Shown here one piece after another: positions 36,701-46,658 of a stretch of DNA of 49,962 nucleotides. The translations under genes were made by a program, and so were the position numbers. Where the stretch lies: assembly GCA_018304635.1 (NCBI GenBank), contig JAGVVW010000003.1:1-49962 (forward strand), read 5' to 3'. This DNA comes from Candidatus Aenigmatarchaeota archaeon. GTDB taxonomy: Archaea; Aenigmatarchaeota; Aenigmatarchaeia; GW2011-AR5; JACRMX01. The notes under the pieces were generated by a model. The model was given only the letters and a program-made list of their open reading frames with translations, ran no database searches and was not told the DNA's origin. The first letter of the stretch is position 1; every line of letters begins with the position of its first letter.

Positions 36701-37645
36701 ATGTTTATGCACGTAGAAGATGTCCGCTGGAAGCCCGGCATAACTGTATCGTCATTAGTTGAATCCATGAAGCACTCAGGATTTCAGAGCATAGAGCTGG
36801 CACAGGCATCAAAAATTTTTTGTAAGATGAAACAATCTAATGCCAAAATATTTTTTACTTTTACATCGAACATGATTACCTCTGGCTTACGTGGATTTTT
36901 TGCCCAGCTCATTGAACTTGGCATAGCTGATGTTATAGTAACTACAGTTGGTGGGATTGAAGAGGATATAATGAAAGCTTCTGGTGAAAAGTTTTCCATA
37001 GGCAAATTTAATTCAGATGATGTGGAACTGAATGAGAAGGGTGTAAATCGTGTTGGAAATATTTTTATACCCAATGAAAGCTATGCAAAATTTGAGTCTT
37101 TGATGTCAGGAATGCTTGAGAAGATTTATGCAAAAAAATCCCGATGGTCTGTGAGCGAAATGCTGAAAGAATTCGGTTTGATGCTTAATGACAAAAATTC
37201 CATACTTTATCAGGCATCCAGAAAAGACGTGCCAATATTCTGCCCGGCAATAACAGACGGCGCATTTGGGTTTCACCTTTACATGTTTCAGCAGGATCAT
37301 CCGGATTTTATAGTGGATGTTGTAAAAGATTTTGAAAATATTCTGATGGTTACAAGCCCTGATGATATAAAAGGCATTATTGCACTCGGCGGTGGTGTAT
37401 CAAAACATCACGCGATCCTGTCATGCCTGCTAAATGATGGCCTGGATTATGCAGTTTATATGACAACATCCCATCAAACTTCCGGAAGCATGAGCGGTGC
37501 TACAACAAGTGAAGCAAAAAGCTGGGGAAAAATTAAAGATGATTCAGATGCTGTTACAGTTATCGGTGATGTTTCAATAACATTTCCTCTGGCAATGATG
37601 AATTCATTGGAAATTTTAAACAGAGAAGGCTTAATTAAAGTATAA
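36701..37645 (+). CDS. dys: deoxyhypusine synthase
   Basis: ALGGGVSKHH; SGSMSGATTSEAKSWGKI catalytic Lys region; DVSITFPLAMMN. Confidence 0.93.
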   Translation: MFMHVEDVRWKPGITVSSLVESMKHSGFQSIELAQASKIFCKMKQSNAKIFFTFTSNMITSGLRGFFAQLIELGIADVIVTTVGGIEEDIMKASGEKFSIGKFNSDDVELNEKGVNRVGNIFIPNESYAKFESLMSGMLEKIYAKKSRWSVSEMLKEFGLMLNDKNSILYQASRKDVPIFCPAITDGAFGFHLYMFQQDHPDFIVDVVKDFENILMVTSPDDIKGIIALGGGVSKHHAILSCLLNDGLDYAVYMTTSHQTSGSMSGATTSEAKSWGKIKDDSDAVTVIGDVSITFPLAMMNSLEILNREGLIKV

Positions 37646-37677
37646 TTGTAAGAACATAACTTATAGAAATAATTTTG

Positions 37678-37720
37678 GAAATTTCATTGCCTCCCTCTGA
37701 AAATGAGGTAATGAAATTTC
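37678..37720. repeat. hairpin GAAATTTCATTGCCTC..GAGGTAATGAAATTTC
   Basis: 10-bp perfect outer arms plus an inner 6-bp arm with one G.T-type mismatch; upstream of the decarboxylase. Confidence 0.65.
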
Positions 37721-37748
37721 TTCTAAATACAGAATCAGGTGACATATA

Positions 37749-38759
37749 ATGGCTCGTTTTGTTTTGGACACAGGAATTCTTCTGGACCAATATAAAATAA
37801 CCAAAGAGCTTGCTGATACAGTTTCATATAGCATGAAAACAAATCCAATCGCAGGGAAAATTCTTGAAGAAAAAACCAGTTCACTTTTCAGTGTCCATAC
37901 AATTTCTGAAATGAATTTAATCAAAAACAAGAAAAGAGTTGTTTTATTTGCACAGGGATGGGATCAAAAAACAGTTAAAAATATCCTGACAAGAAAGGTA
38001 AAAAAAATCGTTGTTGATAATGAGCGCGATCTTAATATGCTTCTTGAAAATCTTAATTCAGAAATAGATTTATATCTCAGAATGCGACTTAGAGAGAAAA
38101 CAGTACATACAGGAAAGCATTTTGTTTTCGGCATGTGCCCAGAACATATTAATAAACTGATTCCGCAACTGAAAAAAGACAAAAATATCAAAAACCTCGG
38201 CATTCATTTTCACAGAAAGACGCAGAACATAAGCGAATGGTCATTAAAAGATGATCTGAAAAATGCGTTGCTGCCCGAAACATTCAAATCAATAGATATG
38301 ATAAACATGGGCGGCGGATTGCCTGTAAAATACAAAAATTCAAACCCGAACATAAATGCAATAATGCCGGAAATCAGAAGCTTCAAAAAATGGCTGGACA
38401 GTAATAAGATAAAAATGGTAATTGAACCCGGCAGGTTTTTAGCTGCACCCTGCATAAAATTAGAAGCAAAAATAATCAACATTTATAATAATAACATTAT
38501 TTTAGACTGCTCTGTCTTCAACACAGCCATGGATACATTCATAGCGAATACACGATTGGAAATACAGGGTGAACTTGATTCAGGAACTGCTTATAGTGTC
38601 AAAGGCTGCACTCCGGATTCCATGGATATTTTTCGTTACAGAGTTTTTCTGGATAATCCAAAAATCGGCGATTCGATGGTTTTCCTGAATGCCGGAGCGT
38701 ATAATTTTCATTCAGATTTTTGCGGGCTGGAAAGAATTGAAACGATTGTTATATCTTAA
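37749..38759 (+). CDS. PLP-dependent fold-III decarboxylase (ornithine/carboxynorspermidine/DapDC-like)
   Basis: VSYSMKTNP PLP-Lys; FSVHTISEM; INMGGGLP; IEPGRFL; Cys loop CSVFNTAMD. Confidence 0.85.
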   Translation: MARFVLDTGILLDQYKITKELADTVSYSMKTNPIAGKILEEKTSSLFSVHTISEMNLIKNKKRVVLFAQGWDQKTVKNILTRKVKKIVVDNERDLNMLLENLNSEIDLYLRMRLREKTVHTGKHFVFGMCPEHINKLIPQLKKDKNIKNLGIHFHRKTQNISEWSLKDDLKNALLPETFKSIDMINMGGGLPVKYKNSNPNINAIMPEIRSFKKWLDSNKIKMVIEPGRFLAAPCIKLEAKIINIYNNNIILDCSVFNTAMDTFIANTRLEIQGELDSGTAYSVKGCTPDSMDIFRYRVFLDNPKIGDSMVFLNAGAYNFHSDFCGLERIETIVIS

Positions 38760-38808
38760 CTTCCTTGTGGGATTTTGCGAGATTTGAGATTAAGACGGAA
38801 CCCCTGCT

Positions 38809-39102
38809 TTAGTAGTTAAATGGCCAGTCATCGGTTCTCACATGATTATGACCGAAATATACGTAAAGTGTTTGCTCAGGTTCAATGTATTCAGTATTCT
38901 TCACATGAATTCCATGATAGCCTTTAACCATATTTACCAAACCCCTCAATTCGTTTCCATTCGGATTTCGAGTTAATCCTATTCTCAATGTCCAGATATT
39001 GTCGTCGTATTCTTGGCCAGAAGGTCTGACTATCTCAGTGCAGCTCACGTATTGAATTTCCTCAATTCGGTTCTGAAGATCAGCCTGATCACATCTATCC
39101 AT
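38809..39102 (-). CDS. hypothetical protein (97 aa)
   Basis: Intact ORF; no family recognised. Confidence 0.45.
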   Translation of the reverse strand: MDRCDQADLQNRIEEIQYVSCTEIVRPSGQEYDDNIWTLRIGLTRNPNGNELRGLVNMVKGYHGIHVKNTEYIEPEQTLYVYFGHNHVRTDDWPFNY

Positions 39103-39179
39103 AATACCATTTTAAACCGGAAAAATATTTAAGGGAAAAAATATTACAACAATAAAAACTTTTCTATCCATTAATTATC

Positions 39180-40088
39180 ATGTCAAAAGTTGTTGTAACA
39201 GGTGGTGCAGGATTTATAGGCTCAAACCTGTGCGAAGCGCTTGTGCAGAAGGGTTATGATGTTGTAGCATATGATAATTTTTTTCTAGGAAAGCCTGAAA
39301 ACCTGAAAGGCATTAATGTAAAAACGATTCGGGGAGATATTTTAGAATTTGATAAATTAAATAAAGCCTGTAAAGGAGCTGTGTGCATATTCAATCAGGC
39401 AGCTGCTTCATCCTCACCCATGTTCATTCAGGATCTGAAGCATGCATATGCCATTAATATAGAAGGATTTATAAATGTTCTTGAAGCAGCCAGAAAAAAC
39501 AATAGCAGTGTTGTCTATGCATCCACATCATCAGTCTATGGAAACAAAAATGAATTGCTCAGAGAAGACATGAGAATAATACCACCTAATTTTTATGCAG
39601 CATCTAAGCTTGCTAATGAGCATCTTGCTATGTTGTTTGCCAGCCAGTACAGCATCAGAATAACTGGCTTGCGATACATGAGTGTTTATGGGCCGCATGA
39701 AAAAACAAAAGGAATTTATGCAAACCTCGTATCCCAGTTTTTATGGGATATGCAAAAAGACAAAGCACCTGTAATCTATGGCAATGGTAAACAGACAAGA
39801 GACTTTACTTATGTCAAGGACGTTGCAAAAGCAAACATACTTGCAATGGAATCAGGTATAAAATCAGATATTTTTAATGTAGGCACCGGCATATCTCACA
39901 GCCTCGTAGATCTGATAAGAATTTTAAATAAAATTTTGGGTAAAAACATCAAACCGCAATTTATTGAAATTCCTGTAAAGAATTATATCAGCGAACAAAA
40001 TGCTGATACAAGAAAAGCTGGCAAAATTTTGGGATTCAAAGCACAGTATTCACTGGAGCAAGGGATACGCGAAATTCTGACAACATAG
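39180..40088 (+). CDS. NAD-dependent sugar epimerase/dehydratase
   Basis: VVVTGGAGFIGSNLCEAL; NQAAASSSP; YAASKLANEHLA; GLRYMSVYGPHEKTKGIYANLVSQF; TRDFTYVKDV. Confidence 0.93.
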   Translation: MSKVVVTGGAGFIGSNLCEALVQKGYDVVAYDNFFLGKPENLKGINVKTIRGDILEFDKLNKACKGAVCIFNQAAASSSPMFIQDLKHAYAINIEGFINVLEAARKNNSSVVYASTSSVYGNKNELLREDMRIIPPNFYAASKLANEHLAMLFASQYSIRITGLRYMSVYGPHEKTKGIYANLVSQFLWDMQKDKAPVIYGNGKQTRDFTYVKDVAKANILAMESGIKSDIFNVGTGISHSLVDLIRILNKILGKNIKPQFIEIPVKNYISEQNADTRKAGKILGFKAQYSLEQGIREILTT

Positions 40089-40195
40089 AGATTATCATCT
40101 GAAAATTATAGCCAAAATTTACTGGAACAGAGCATGGAACAACGAGGGGGATAAAAATGGAGAAAGCTGGGATACAAGTCACACTGTATTTGATG

Positions 40196-40567
40196 TCAGT
40201 ATCTCTCCAGTTGTATCCTTGAAATTCCGAACTTGTCAAATTTTTTATCCGAGCTGATCATTTCATCACTACCACAGAATGCTGCATGAAAAGCATCAAA
40301 AACTGTCATACCTTCCTCTATATATTGGGCTGCGACAAATACTGTATTGGCATCCACGCCCTTAATTATAGTCATTTGAATCAGGTCTCTTGCCACACGA
40401 TTTATATCAAGATTGTACTCTTCTGATAGCATGAATAGTTCAATAGCTGTAGTTAAAGATGTCCATAAATTGTTCTGATATTTTTTTGCCAGCAGACTGG
40501 CATTAGGCTTAAGCCAATCCTTTTCTTTGAACAATGCCAGAAAAAAGTCAGTGTCAACATATGGCAT
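40196..40567 (-). CDS. VapC-like PIN toxin
   Basis: MPYVDTDFFLALFKEKDW; TTAIELFML; TVFDAFHAAFCGSDEMISSDKKFDKFGI. Confidence 0.85.
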   Translation of the reverse strand: MPYVDTDFFLALFKEKDWLKPNASLLAKKYQNNLWTSLTTAIELFMLSEEYNLDINRVARDLIQMTIIKGVDANTVFVAAQYIEEGMTVFDAFHAAFCGSDEMISSDKKFDKFGISRIQLERY

Positions 40568-40571
40568 TTAT

Positions 40572-40847
40572 TCACCTCTTTTTTGCGGCACGGTTAATTC
40601 GTGCTGCGTTTTCCGCAGCTTCTTTCATTGCTCTCCTCATTATAGCCTTTTTCATATCTCCTATAGTTATGTTTTTAGGCAAGGTTTTACCTAATTCATG
40701 AAAATCTTTTATAGGGTCATCAACCAAAGGTCTTAGGATAATTCTATCCGGCATGAAAATCCCTATAAATCGTGTCCCATATGTTTCCCTTACACTTTCA
40801 TTCAAATATAATCTTCCGTGTGTATCGCACTTCAATTCGGTTTTCAT
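40572..40847 (-). CDS. AbrB/VapB-like antitoxin
   Basis: CDTHGRLYLNESVRETYG swapped-hairpin-like N-terminus; immediately upstream of the PIN toxin. Confidence 0.7.
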   Translation of the reverse strand: MKTELKCDTHGRLYLNESVRETYGTRFIGIFMPDRIILRPLVDDPIKDFHELGKTLPKNITIGDMKKAIMRRAMKEAAENAARINRAAKKR

Positions 40848-40924
40848 GGTATCACCCTATGATATATATCAATGGTAAAATATTTAAAGTTATGGTAAAA
40901 ATAGTACAAATTTCCCGTAGTCTT

Positions 40925-41917
40925 CTAATTCCTAACTTCGTCACTCTTTTCCGAGATATCCATTGAAAATATGTTTTGATTTGTTTTAGCTATGTGCAAA
41001 AACATTAAAACACCAATTCCAGCACCATACCAGAATGATATTAACCGTGAAACCAAAACACCTGCTGCAGCTGCGATCGGATCTGCACCAAGCATTGTCA
41101 ATAGAACAATCATGACAGCTTCTGTGCTTCCTATGCCACCAGGCAGAGAGCTGGCAATGCCAATAAGTGCGGAAAATGCAATAATTCCGATAATAAGCAA
41201 TGGATTTATTGTTATGCCAACAGCAATCAGGCAAAGATACAATATAATTGAATCTAGCATCCATGCCACAGTTGTTATCATAAAACAAGTTAGAAAACTT
41301 TTTTTACTGACTCTGGCATCCCTATAAAAACTATCCACGAAATTTTTATCCAATTTCTTCATAATCGGGAATCTGGTAAGAAACCTGAAAATCCTTCTTC
41401 CGAAATGTTCATGAGTAACCATCAGAACCAAGGCAGTGATCCCGGCTATAAATACTCCGATTGAAAGCAATCCGATATAAATCATTTCGAATTTCATGCT
41501 TATAACTAAAATAAGTCCGGTAGCCATTATTACCAGCAAAACCAGATCAGCTATTCTTTCCCATATTATTGATGACAAGCCTTCAGAAACAGGTGTGCCA
41601 TTATGTGAACGCAGCAGCAGTGCTTTTATTGGTTCTCCTACTTTTCCGGGTGTGAAATTACTCAATGTCATTCCGAATATCTGAACTGGGAAAAGCTTTT
41701 TGAAGCTTATTTTTCTTTTCAATAGAACCTTCCATTTGTATGTCCTGATTATCATGTTAATATTTACCAGAATAAAAGCCATCAAAATGTATTCCAGAGA
41801 ACTTTTTGCCAGAATATCAGCAACTTTAGCAGGATTTGAGAACCATATGACAAAGCTGAGTATGACAAGACCTACAAGTATCATGCCTGCTTTTAACAAC
41901 AATGACCTGTTTTTCAT
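40925..41917 (-). CDS. LPG synthase/YbhN-type (UPF0104) polytopic membrane protein
   Basis: NFTPGKVGEPIKALLLR...ISSLPGGIGSTEAVMIVLL motifs. Confidence 0.85.
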   Translation of the reverse strand: MKNRSLLLKAGMILVGLVILSFVIWFSNPAKVADILAKSSLEYILMAFILVNINMIIRTYKWKVLLKRKISFKKLFPVQIFGMTLSNFTPGKVGEPIKALLLRSHNGTPVSEGLSSIIWERIADLVLLVIMATGLILVISMKFEMIYIGLLSIGVFIAGITALVLMVTHEHFGRRIFRFLTRFPIMKKLDKNFVDSFYRDARVSKKSFLTCFMITTVAWMLDSIILYLCLIAVGITINPLLIIGIIAFSALIGIASSLPGGIGSTEAVMIVLLTMLGADPIAAAAGVLVSRLISFWYGAGIGVLMFLHIAKTNQNIFSMDISEKSDEVRN

Positions 41918-41960
41918 GTATTAAGGTTCTATTTTTAAATTTTTAAGGATTCATTATCTC

Positions 41961-43025
41961 ATGTATGATACAATAATTATAGGCGCTGGCGTAGCTGGTA
42001 CATGCCTGGCAAGGCAGATTACAGATGAAATGGATGTACTAGTTCTGGAAAAAGATTCTCAGCCGGGCGTAAAAGACTCAGGCATTGTCTCCAACACATT
42101 TTTGGATTACTTTCCCAAACACCTGGTAAAAGATTCAATTAAGGAAATGAATCTTGTTTCACCATCTGGCAAAAGAATACGGATTTTCAGCAATGAGCCA
42201 TTTGCCCTGATTATCAAAAGAAAGGAATTTTCAACATACCTTAAAAAGGGGCTTAATGTAAGGTATCAGACAGTAACAGACATTACTTATGAAAATGATT
42301 ATGTAAGCGTGTCAACTGATTCTAACACATATACAGCAAAGATATTGGTTGGAGCAGATGGTGCTTCGTCTATTGTACGAAACAAAGCTGGATTGAAGCC
42401 TCCTTTGATTTATTTTGGCATGATGTCTCAAGCAGAATCCTGTAAGGGCATAATAGAGGTTTTTTTGAATAAATATTATTCTCCTGATTTTTTTGCCTGG
42501 AAGATTCCCCAAAATGGCGAGCACGGGCTTATAACTAGTGTGCGGCCAAAATCATACATGGAATATTTCGAGAAGAAGGAGGATCTTCAGAGAAATAAAT
42601 TTTATTCATATCCTATTGCATCAGGCATTCAACACATGGTGTCAGAACGAACAGTTTTAATAGGAGATGCAGCATCTCAAACAAAACCATTGACAGGTGG
42701 AGGGATAATCTTTTCAATGAAAGCCTCTGAAATTGCAGCAGAAGTTATAAATGACGCTATCAACCTGAGGCGATATAATGAAATGTTTCTGAAATCGTAT
42801 CAGGACCAGTGGCTTAGCCAGTGGGGAGCTGAAATTCGGCGCCAGCTATTCCTGAGAAAAGCGTATAGAAAAATGACTAATCATTATCTTGAACTTTTAT
42901 TTAAAGATTTTGGTCCGGAAATTGAAATACACGATTATGACAGATTGTCAAAGAATTTAAAGTCTGTTCCCAAATTAAAAGTTATTAAACATATGTTAAG
43001 AATGGCACTGGGTATGGTACAGTAA
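41961..43025 (+). CDS. geranylgeranyl reductase family FAD protein
   Basis: TIIIGAGVAGTCLARQI; LVGADGASSIVRNKAG; VLIGDAASQTKPLTGGGIIFSMKA. Confidence 0.9.
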   Translation: MYDTIIIGAGVAGTCLARQITDEMDVLVLEKDSQPGVKDSGIVSNTFLDYFPKHLVKDSIKEMNLVSPSGKRIRIFSNEPFALIIKRKEFSTYLKKGLNVRYQTVTDITYENDYVSVSTDSNTYTAKILVGADGASSIVRNKAGLKPPLIYFGMMSQAESCKGIIEVFLNKYYSPDFFAWKIPQNGEHGLITSVRPKSYMEYFEKKEDLQRNKFYSYPIASGIQHMVSERTVLIGDAASQTKPLTGGGIIFSMKASEIAAEVINDAINLRRYNEMFLKSYQDQWLSQWGAEIRRQLFLRKAYRKMTNHYLELLFKDFGPEIEIHDYDRLSKNLKSVPKLKVIKHMLRMALGMVQ

Positions 43026-43337
43026 CAAATCACTCCTCTTTTTTTTGATTTCGGGAATAATCTGTTTAAGTTTTCCATCTACTGTATAAAGAGTGTATAA
43101 CAATGACTACGATAGATACTGAAGAATTTGTATTTTGAAATTCTTAATTTTGAAACTCAATTGGGGTTGATTAAAGTTCTCATATGATAAAATCCTTCGA
43201 ATTTAACAACATTGTTATTTAAGATTTTCTTCTATAATTTTCACATGGAGATGCAAACATCTGTAGTTGTTAAAGAATTTAAATGGTGCAATAGAAATAT
43301 TTGATGAAGCTACTAATATGCAATGAAATTGTAGAGG

Positions 43338-44585
43338 GTGGATAACTTGGTAAGAATCAGGAAAACTCATATAATATTCGCAATTCTTGTAATCATGTTT
43401 TTGTTTAGTATATACCTTCGCGTTTTTGGCTTCTTTACAAACAATTTTCAATATTTACGGAACATTGATTCATTCATGTTTTTAAGGAGAACAATAGATA
43501 TTGTTCAAACAGGTGGAACACCTTCGGTAGATTATTTAATGCTAGCTCCTGTTGGAAAAGCTGTTACATTCGGTCCTGTATTATACTCATACATTGCAGC
43601 TTATTCGTACATGTTCATTAATGTTGTAGCGCCCGTGCAGGTATGGCAGTGGCTTATATGGTTTCCGGTTATTTTAGCTTCTCTTGTTATATTCCCGATG
43701 TATTTTATTGGAAAAGCTCTTTATAGCAGAAAAGCTGGGTTGTTTGCAGGTTTTTTTGTAACGTTTTCAGCAGCCAATGTTGCCCGTTCATTGGGTGGTG
43801 ACCCTGACACTGATGCGATTGTTATTTTAATACCCATCATATGCATGGCATTTTTCTTTTTGTCTTACAAAGCACTAGAAAAGGGGTGTTTGTTTACTAA
43901 AAAATCCTTATTGTTTGCAGCACTCACAGGAATTTCCCTGGCAATATTTGCAAACATTTGGCCTGGCTACTGGTATGTTCTGTGGATAATTACTGGTTTT
44001 GTTATACTCTATCTGATATTAGATACGGGTTTGTCATATTTTCTGCATAAAGTACAGCCAAAAGAAATTGCAACAAAGCACAAGGCAATGCTGTTAAATT
44101 TAGCTATAATTATAATCTGCTTTGTGATACTGACAACAATAACAATGGGCTTTAATTATGCTGCATCTGCTGTAGCTGAGCCATTAAGCTTATCCGGTAT
44201 TTCACGCAGCGGTGATGCTGCACTGAAAAGTGAATCGGGTGAATTTCCAAATGTCTATGTCTCTGTACAGGAACTGATGGCAGGTGGTGAGTTAAAAGAT
44301 ATAATTACTAAAACCAGCAATATTGAATTGAGCGGCATTGCAATCTTAATATCTCCATTCATGCTTACAGTTTATGTGATTCTCTATACATTATACAGGT
44401 TCATCAGGCACAGAGACCATTTAGATACTTTTACACTTTTAGTAATATGGTTCGTTGGCGGGATTTTTGCGAGCATGGTTGCTGTAAGATTCACAATGTT
44501 TTTGGTTGGCGTTATCTCACTGGGTTCTGCAATATTCTTTGCAAGAATATGGGATTATGCATTTGAAAAAGCGAAGAGGAAATAA
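43338..44585 (+). CDS. oligosaccharyltransferase STT3/AglB, N-terminal transmembrane portion (split gene)
   Basis: RNIDSFMFLRR, LGGDPDTDAIVILIP (DxD), FPNVYVSVQELM (SVSE-like); ends at FARIWDYAFEKAKRK*. Confidence 0.85.
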   Translation: MDNLVRIRKTHIIFAILVIMFLFSIYLRVFGFFTNNFQYLRNIDSFMFLRRTIDIVQTGGTPSVDYLMLAPVGKAVTFGPVLYSYIAAYSYMFINVVAPVQVWQWLIWFPVILASLVIFPMYFIGKALYSRKAGLFAGFFVTFSAANVARSLGGDPDTDAIVILIPIICMAFFFLSYKALEKGCLFTKKSLLFAALTGISLAIFANIWPGYWYVLWIITGFVILYLILDTGLSYFLHKVQPKEIATKHKAMLLNLAIIIICFVILTTITMGFNYAASAVAEPLSLSGISRSGDAALKSESGEFPNVYVSVQELMAGGELKDIITKTSNIELSGIAILISPFMLTVYVILYTLYRFIRHRDHLDTFTLLVIWFVGGIFASMVAVRFTMFLVGVISLGSAIFFARIWDYAFEKAKRK

Positions 44586-44641
44586 AAGAAAAAGAAGGGG
44601 TGTAATAAAGAAAAATAACAGCGATTAAAACCGCCAAATTG

Positions 44642-44688
44642 TTTTTCTTTCCGTACAGGCTTTCTTTTTTGAAAAAGAAAGGGTGTCT
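44642..44688. repeat. leader element D between the split STT3 cistrons
   Basis: TTTTTCTTTCCGTACAGGCTTTCTTTTTTGAAAAAGAAAG; first 24 nt identical to 35467-35490. Confidence 0.8.
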
Positions 44689-45639
44689 ATGAGGATAAAT
44701 AAGTATCATATTATGATGGCTATAGTAGTAGTATTTACAATTAGTTATGCATATTTTTTATATTATGACCCGAGCTGGCAGATTTCCCGTTATTCAGGAA
44801 CTGTACTGAGCAATAACTGGTACGAAGCACTGAACTGGATCAAAGACAATACACCAGAATGCACTGTAATTGCAACTTATTGGGATCCTGGACATTTTAT
44901 AACAGGCATTGCAGACAGGCCTGTTGTTTTTGACGGGGCCACTCAGAATTCAGAATTATATATTGATAAAGATGGCCATTATCTTCTTGATTATGATCCT
45001 GAAAAAGTAGTTGCCAAACGCTCCCGTATTCAGGATATAGGAACCACACTTTATACGGATAATGAAACAGAAGCAATGGATATTTTGCGTTATTATAAAT
45101 TTGAAAACTGCTCTGACCCGATGTATTACATTGCTTCAAACGACTTGATATTCAAAAGCCAGTGGTGGAGCTATTTCTCCACATGGAATACTATTGACAA
45201 AGGAAAGAAGTCAACATATGCTATAATAAATGCTGGCGGCCAGAAACCATTGCTCGCATACAATGTAATAGCAACTGAATTTTCTGTTGGAGATAATCAG
45301 GCATTTCTATTATACCAGAATCAGACAAGCGGAGAAAAGAAAATGCTTTTCCAGGCAGGCAACCAGTTTCTAAAAATCCACAGGTTTATATATATTGACA
45401 GTCAGGGATACATGAAAATGCAGACTGAAGATGATTTTCAGGTACCAGGCACTGCAATGATACTACCGGGCGACAGTCAGCTGATTTACATGCCACCTGA
45501 ACTTGAAAATTCAATGTTCACACGGATGTTCATTTTCCGCGGACAGGGGCTTGAAAATTTTGAATACGTCAAAAACTGGGGCGGAGAAGTTATTTTGTAC
45601 AGGGTTAATTTCCCGGAAATGAAGAAGAGGCAACTCTGA
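44683..45639 (+). CDS. oligosaccharyltransferase STT3/AglB, last TM plus C-terminal soluble portion (split gene)
   Basis: NWYEALNWIKDNTPECTVIATYWDPGHFITGIADRPVVFDG aligns with the WWDYG-motif region; start GTG 44683 or ATG 44689. Confidence 0.85.
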   Translation: MSMRINKYHIMMAIVVVFTISYAYFLYYDPSWQISRYSGTVLSNNWYEALNWIKDNTPECTVIATYWDPGHFITGIADRPVVFDGATQNSELYIDKDGHYLLDYDPEKVVAKRSRIQDIGTTLYTDNETEAMDILRYYKFENCSDPMYYIASNDLIFKSQWWSYFSTWNTIDKGKKSTYAIINAGGQKPLLAYNVIATEFSVGDNQAFLLYQNQTSGEKKMLFQAGNQFLKIHRFIYIDSQGYMKMQTEDDFQVPGTAMILPGDSQLIYMPPELENSMFTRMFIFRGQGLENFEYVKNWGGEVILYRVNFPEMKKRQL

Positions 45640-45668
45640 CATGGAAAGAATTTCGATAGAATTTAATA

Positions 45669-46394
45669 TTACCTGTAACGTAACTCTGTTTGTTGAAAAT
45701 TTGCTTTCTGGCGTCCATGTCCCCGACCCTTGTACCAGTCAAACATATCTCTGCGAAGTTTTGCCATTTCTTTTGTGTCCTGCCTGTAAAATACAATCCC
45801 TTCTGCTGCCAGGCCCTCAAAGCCGGTGCTCTCATTAACATCTCCTTTGAGTCCTGTTTTTCTTTTATACAAGCTCCACAAACCTTTGAATACATTGCTG
45901 ACTTTTTCATAGACTTGGCTATCATCAAGATCTTCCAGCTCTTTTACAAATTCATCCCAGAACTTAAACCTGCATCTTTCAACCAATATTGACAACGGAA
46001 TCCACAAATGCCTTTTCAGCTGATAGGGATTTGCATTAACCTGAGGCCCGATCAGCTCGCCAAAATACTGGCCATCTTTCATCTTTGCCAAATTTATATA
46101 TTCAGTATCTATTGCCTCCAGTACACCTTCAGTAAATCTTTTGTTTCCTTTTTTCCAGATATCAATTCTGTTTTTCCTGTTATAAATCGCAGTTACTTGA
46201 TTATTTTCCACAATTATTGAAATATTTGAACCGTCCAATTTTTCAATTGCGATACTCTGCCCTGAAAATACCCATTCATACCCTTTTTCAATTTTCGGTA
46301 TGCAAATATATTCCCCATTAATTTCCTGCCGCTCAAACGGGCTTTGGAGCTTTGGCATGTCTGTTGGATTTTTAGTATCCTGATTAAGTTTCAT
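45669..46394 (-). CDS. RNA ligase family nucleotidyltransferase
   Basis: IAIEKLDGSNISIIV (KxDG), GELIGPQVNANPY, GLAAEGIVFY. Confidence 0.8.
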   Translation of the reverse strand: MKLNQDTKNPTDMPKLQSPFERQEINGEYICIPKIEKGYEWVFSGQSIAIEKLDGSNISIIVENNQVTAIYNRKNRIDIWKKGNKRFTEGVLEAIDTEYINLAKMKDGQYFGELIGPQVNANPYQLKRHLWIPLSILVERCRFKFWDEFVKELEDLDDSQVYEKVSNVFKGLWSLYKRKTGLKGDVNESTGFEGLAAEGIVFYRQDTKEMAKLRRDMFDWYKGRGHGRQKANFQQTELRYR

Positions 46395-46437
46395 AATGAT
46401 TATATTAATTTAATTACTTTTATAAGTTATTATAATT

Positions 46438-46608
46438 TCATCTTTTTCCATGAACAACCCAGTTTTCGTCAAAGCTTTCTCTGATTTTATTAATCTGTAT
46501 CATCGTTGCTTTATTTGGCGTTGCTCCTAATTCAGGCAGCCATAACACGGGTCCGAATTTATCATTCAAGTATTTGACAACACCGAGGCACTGTTCCCTG
46601 TAATTCAT
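46438..46608 (-). CDS. 56-aa hypothetical protein (MNYREQCLGVVKYLNDKFGPVLWLPELGATPNKATMIQINKIRESFDENWVVHGKR)
   Basis: Clean small ORF with protein-like composition; not in the ORF track. Confidence 0.5.
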   Translation of the reverse strand: MNYREQCLGVVKYLNDKFGPVLWLPELGATPNKATMIQINKIRESFDENWVVHGKR

Positions 46609-46658
46609 GCATCATAGAATCATATAAGATTTAAAAATCTTTTTGCTGACATTATATC

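Noticed and set aside
45641-46220. Plus-strand ORFs of 65, 100 and 70 aa
   Set aside because: Antisense to the RNA ligase-like CDS with its KxDG motif.
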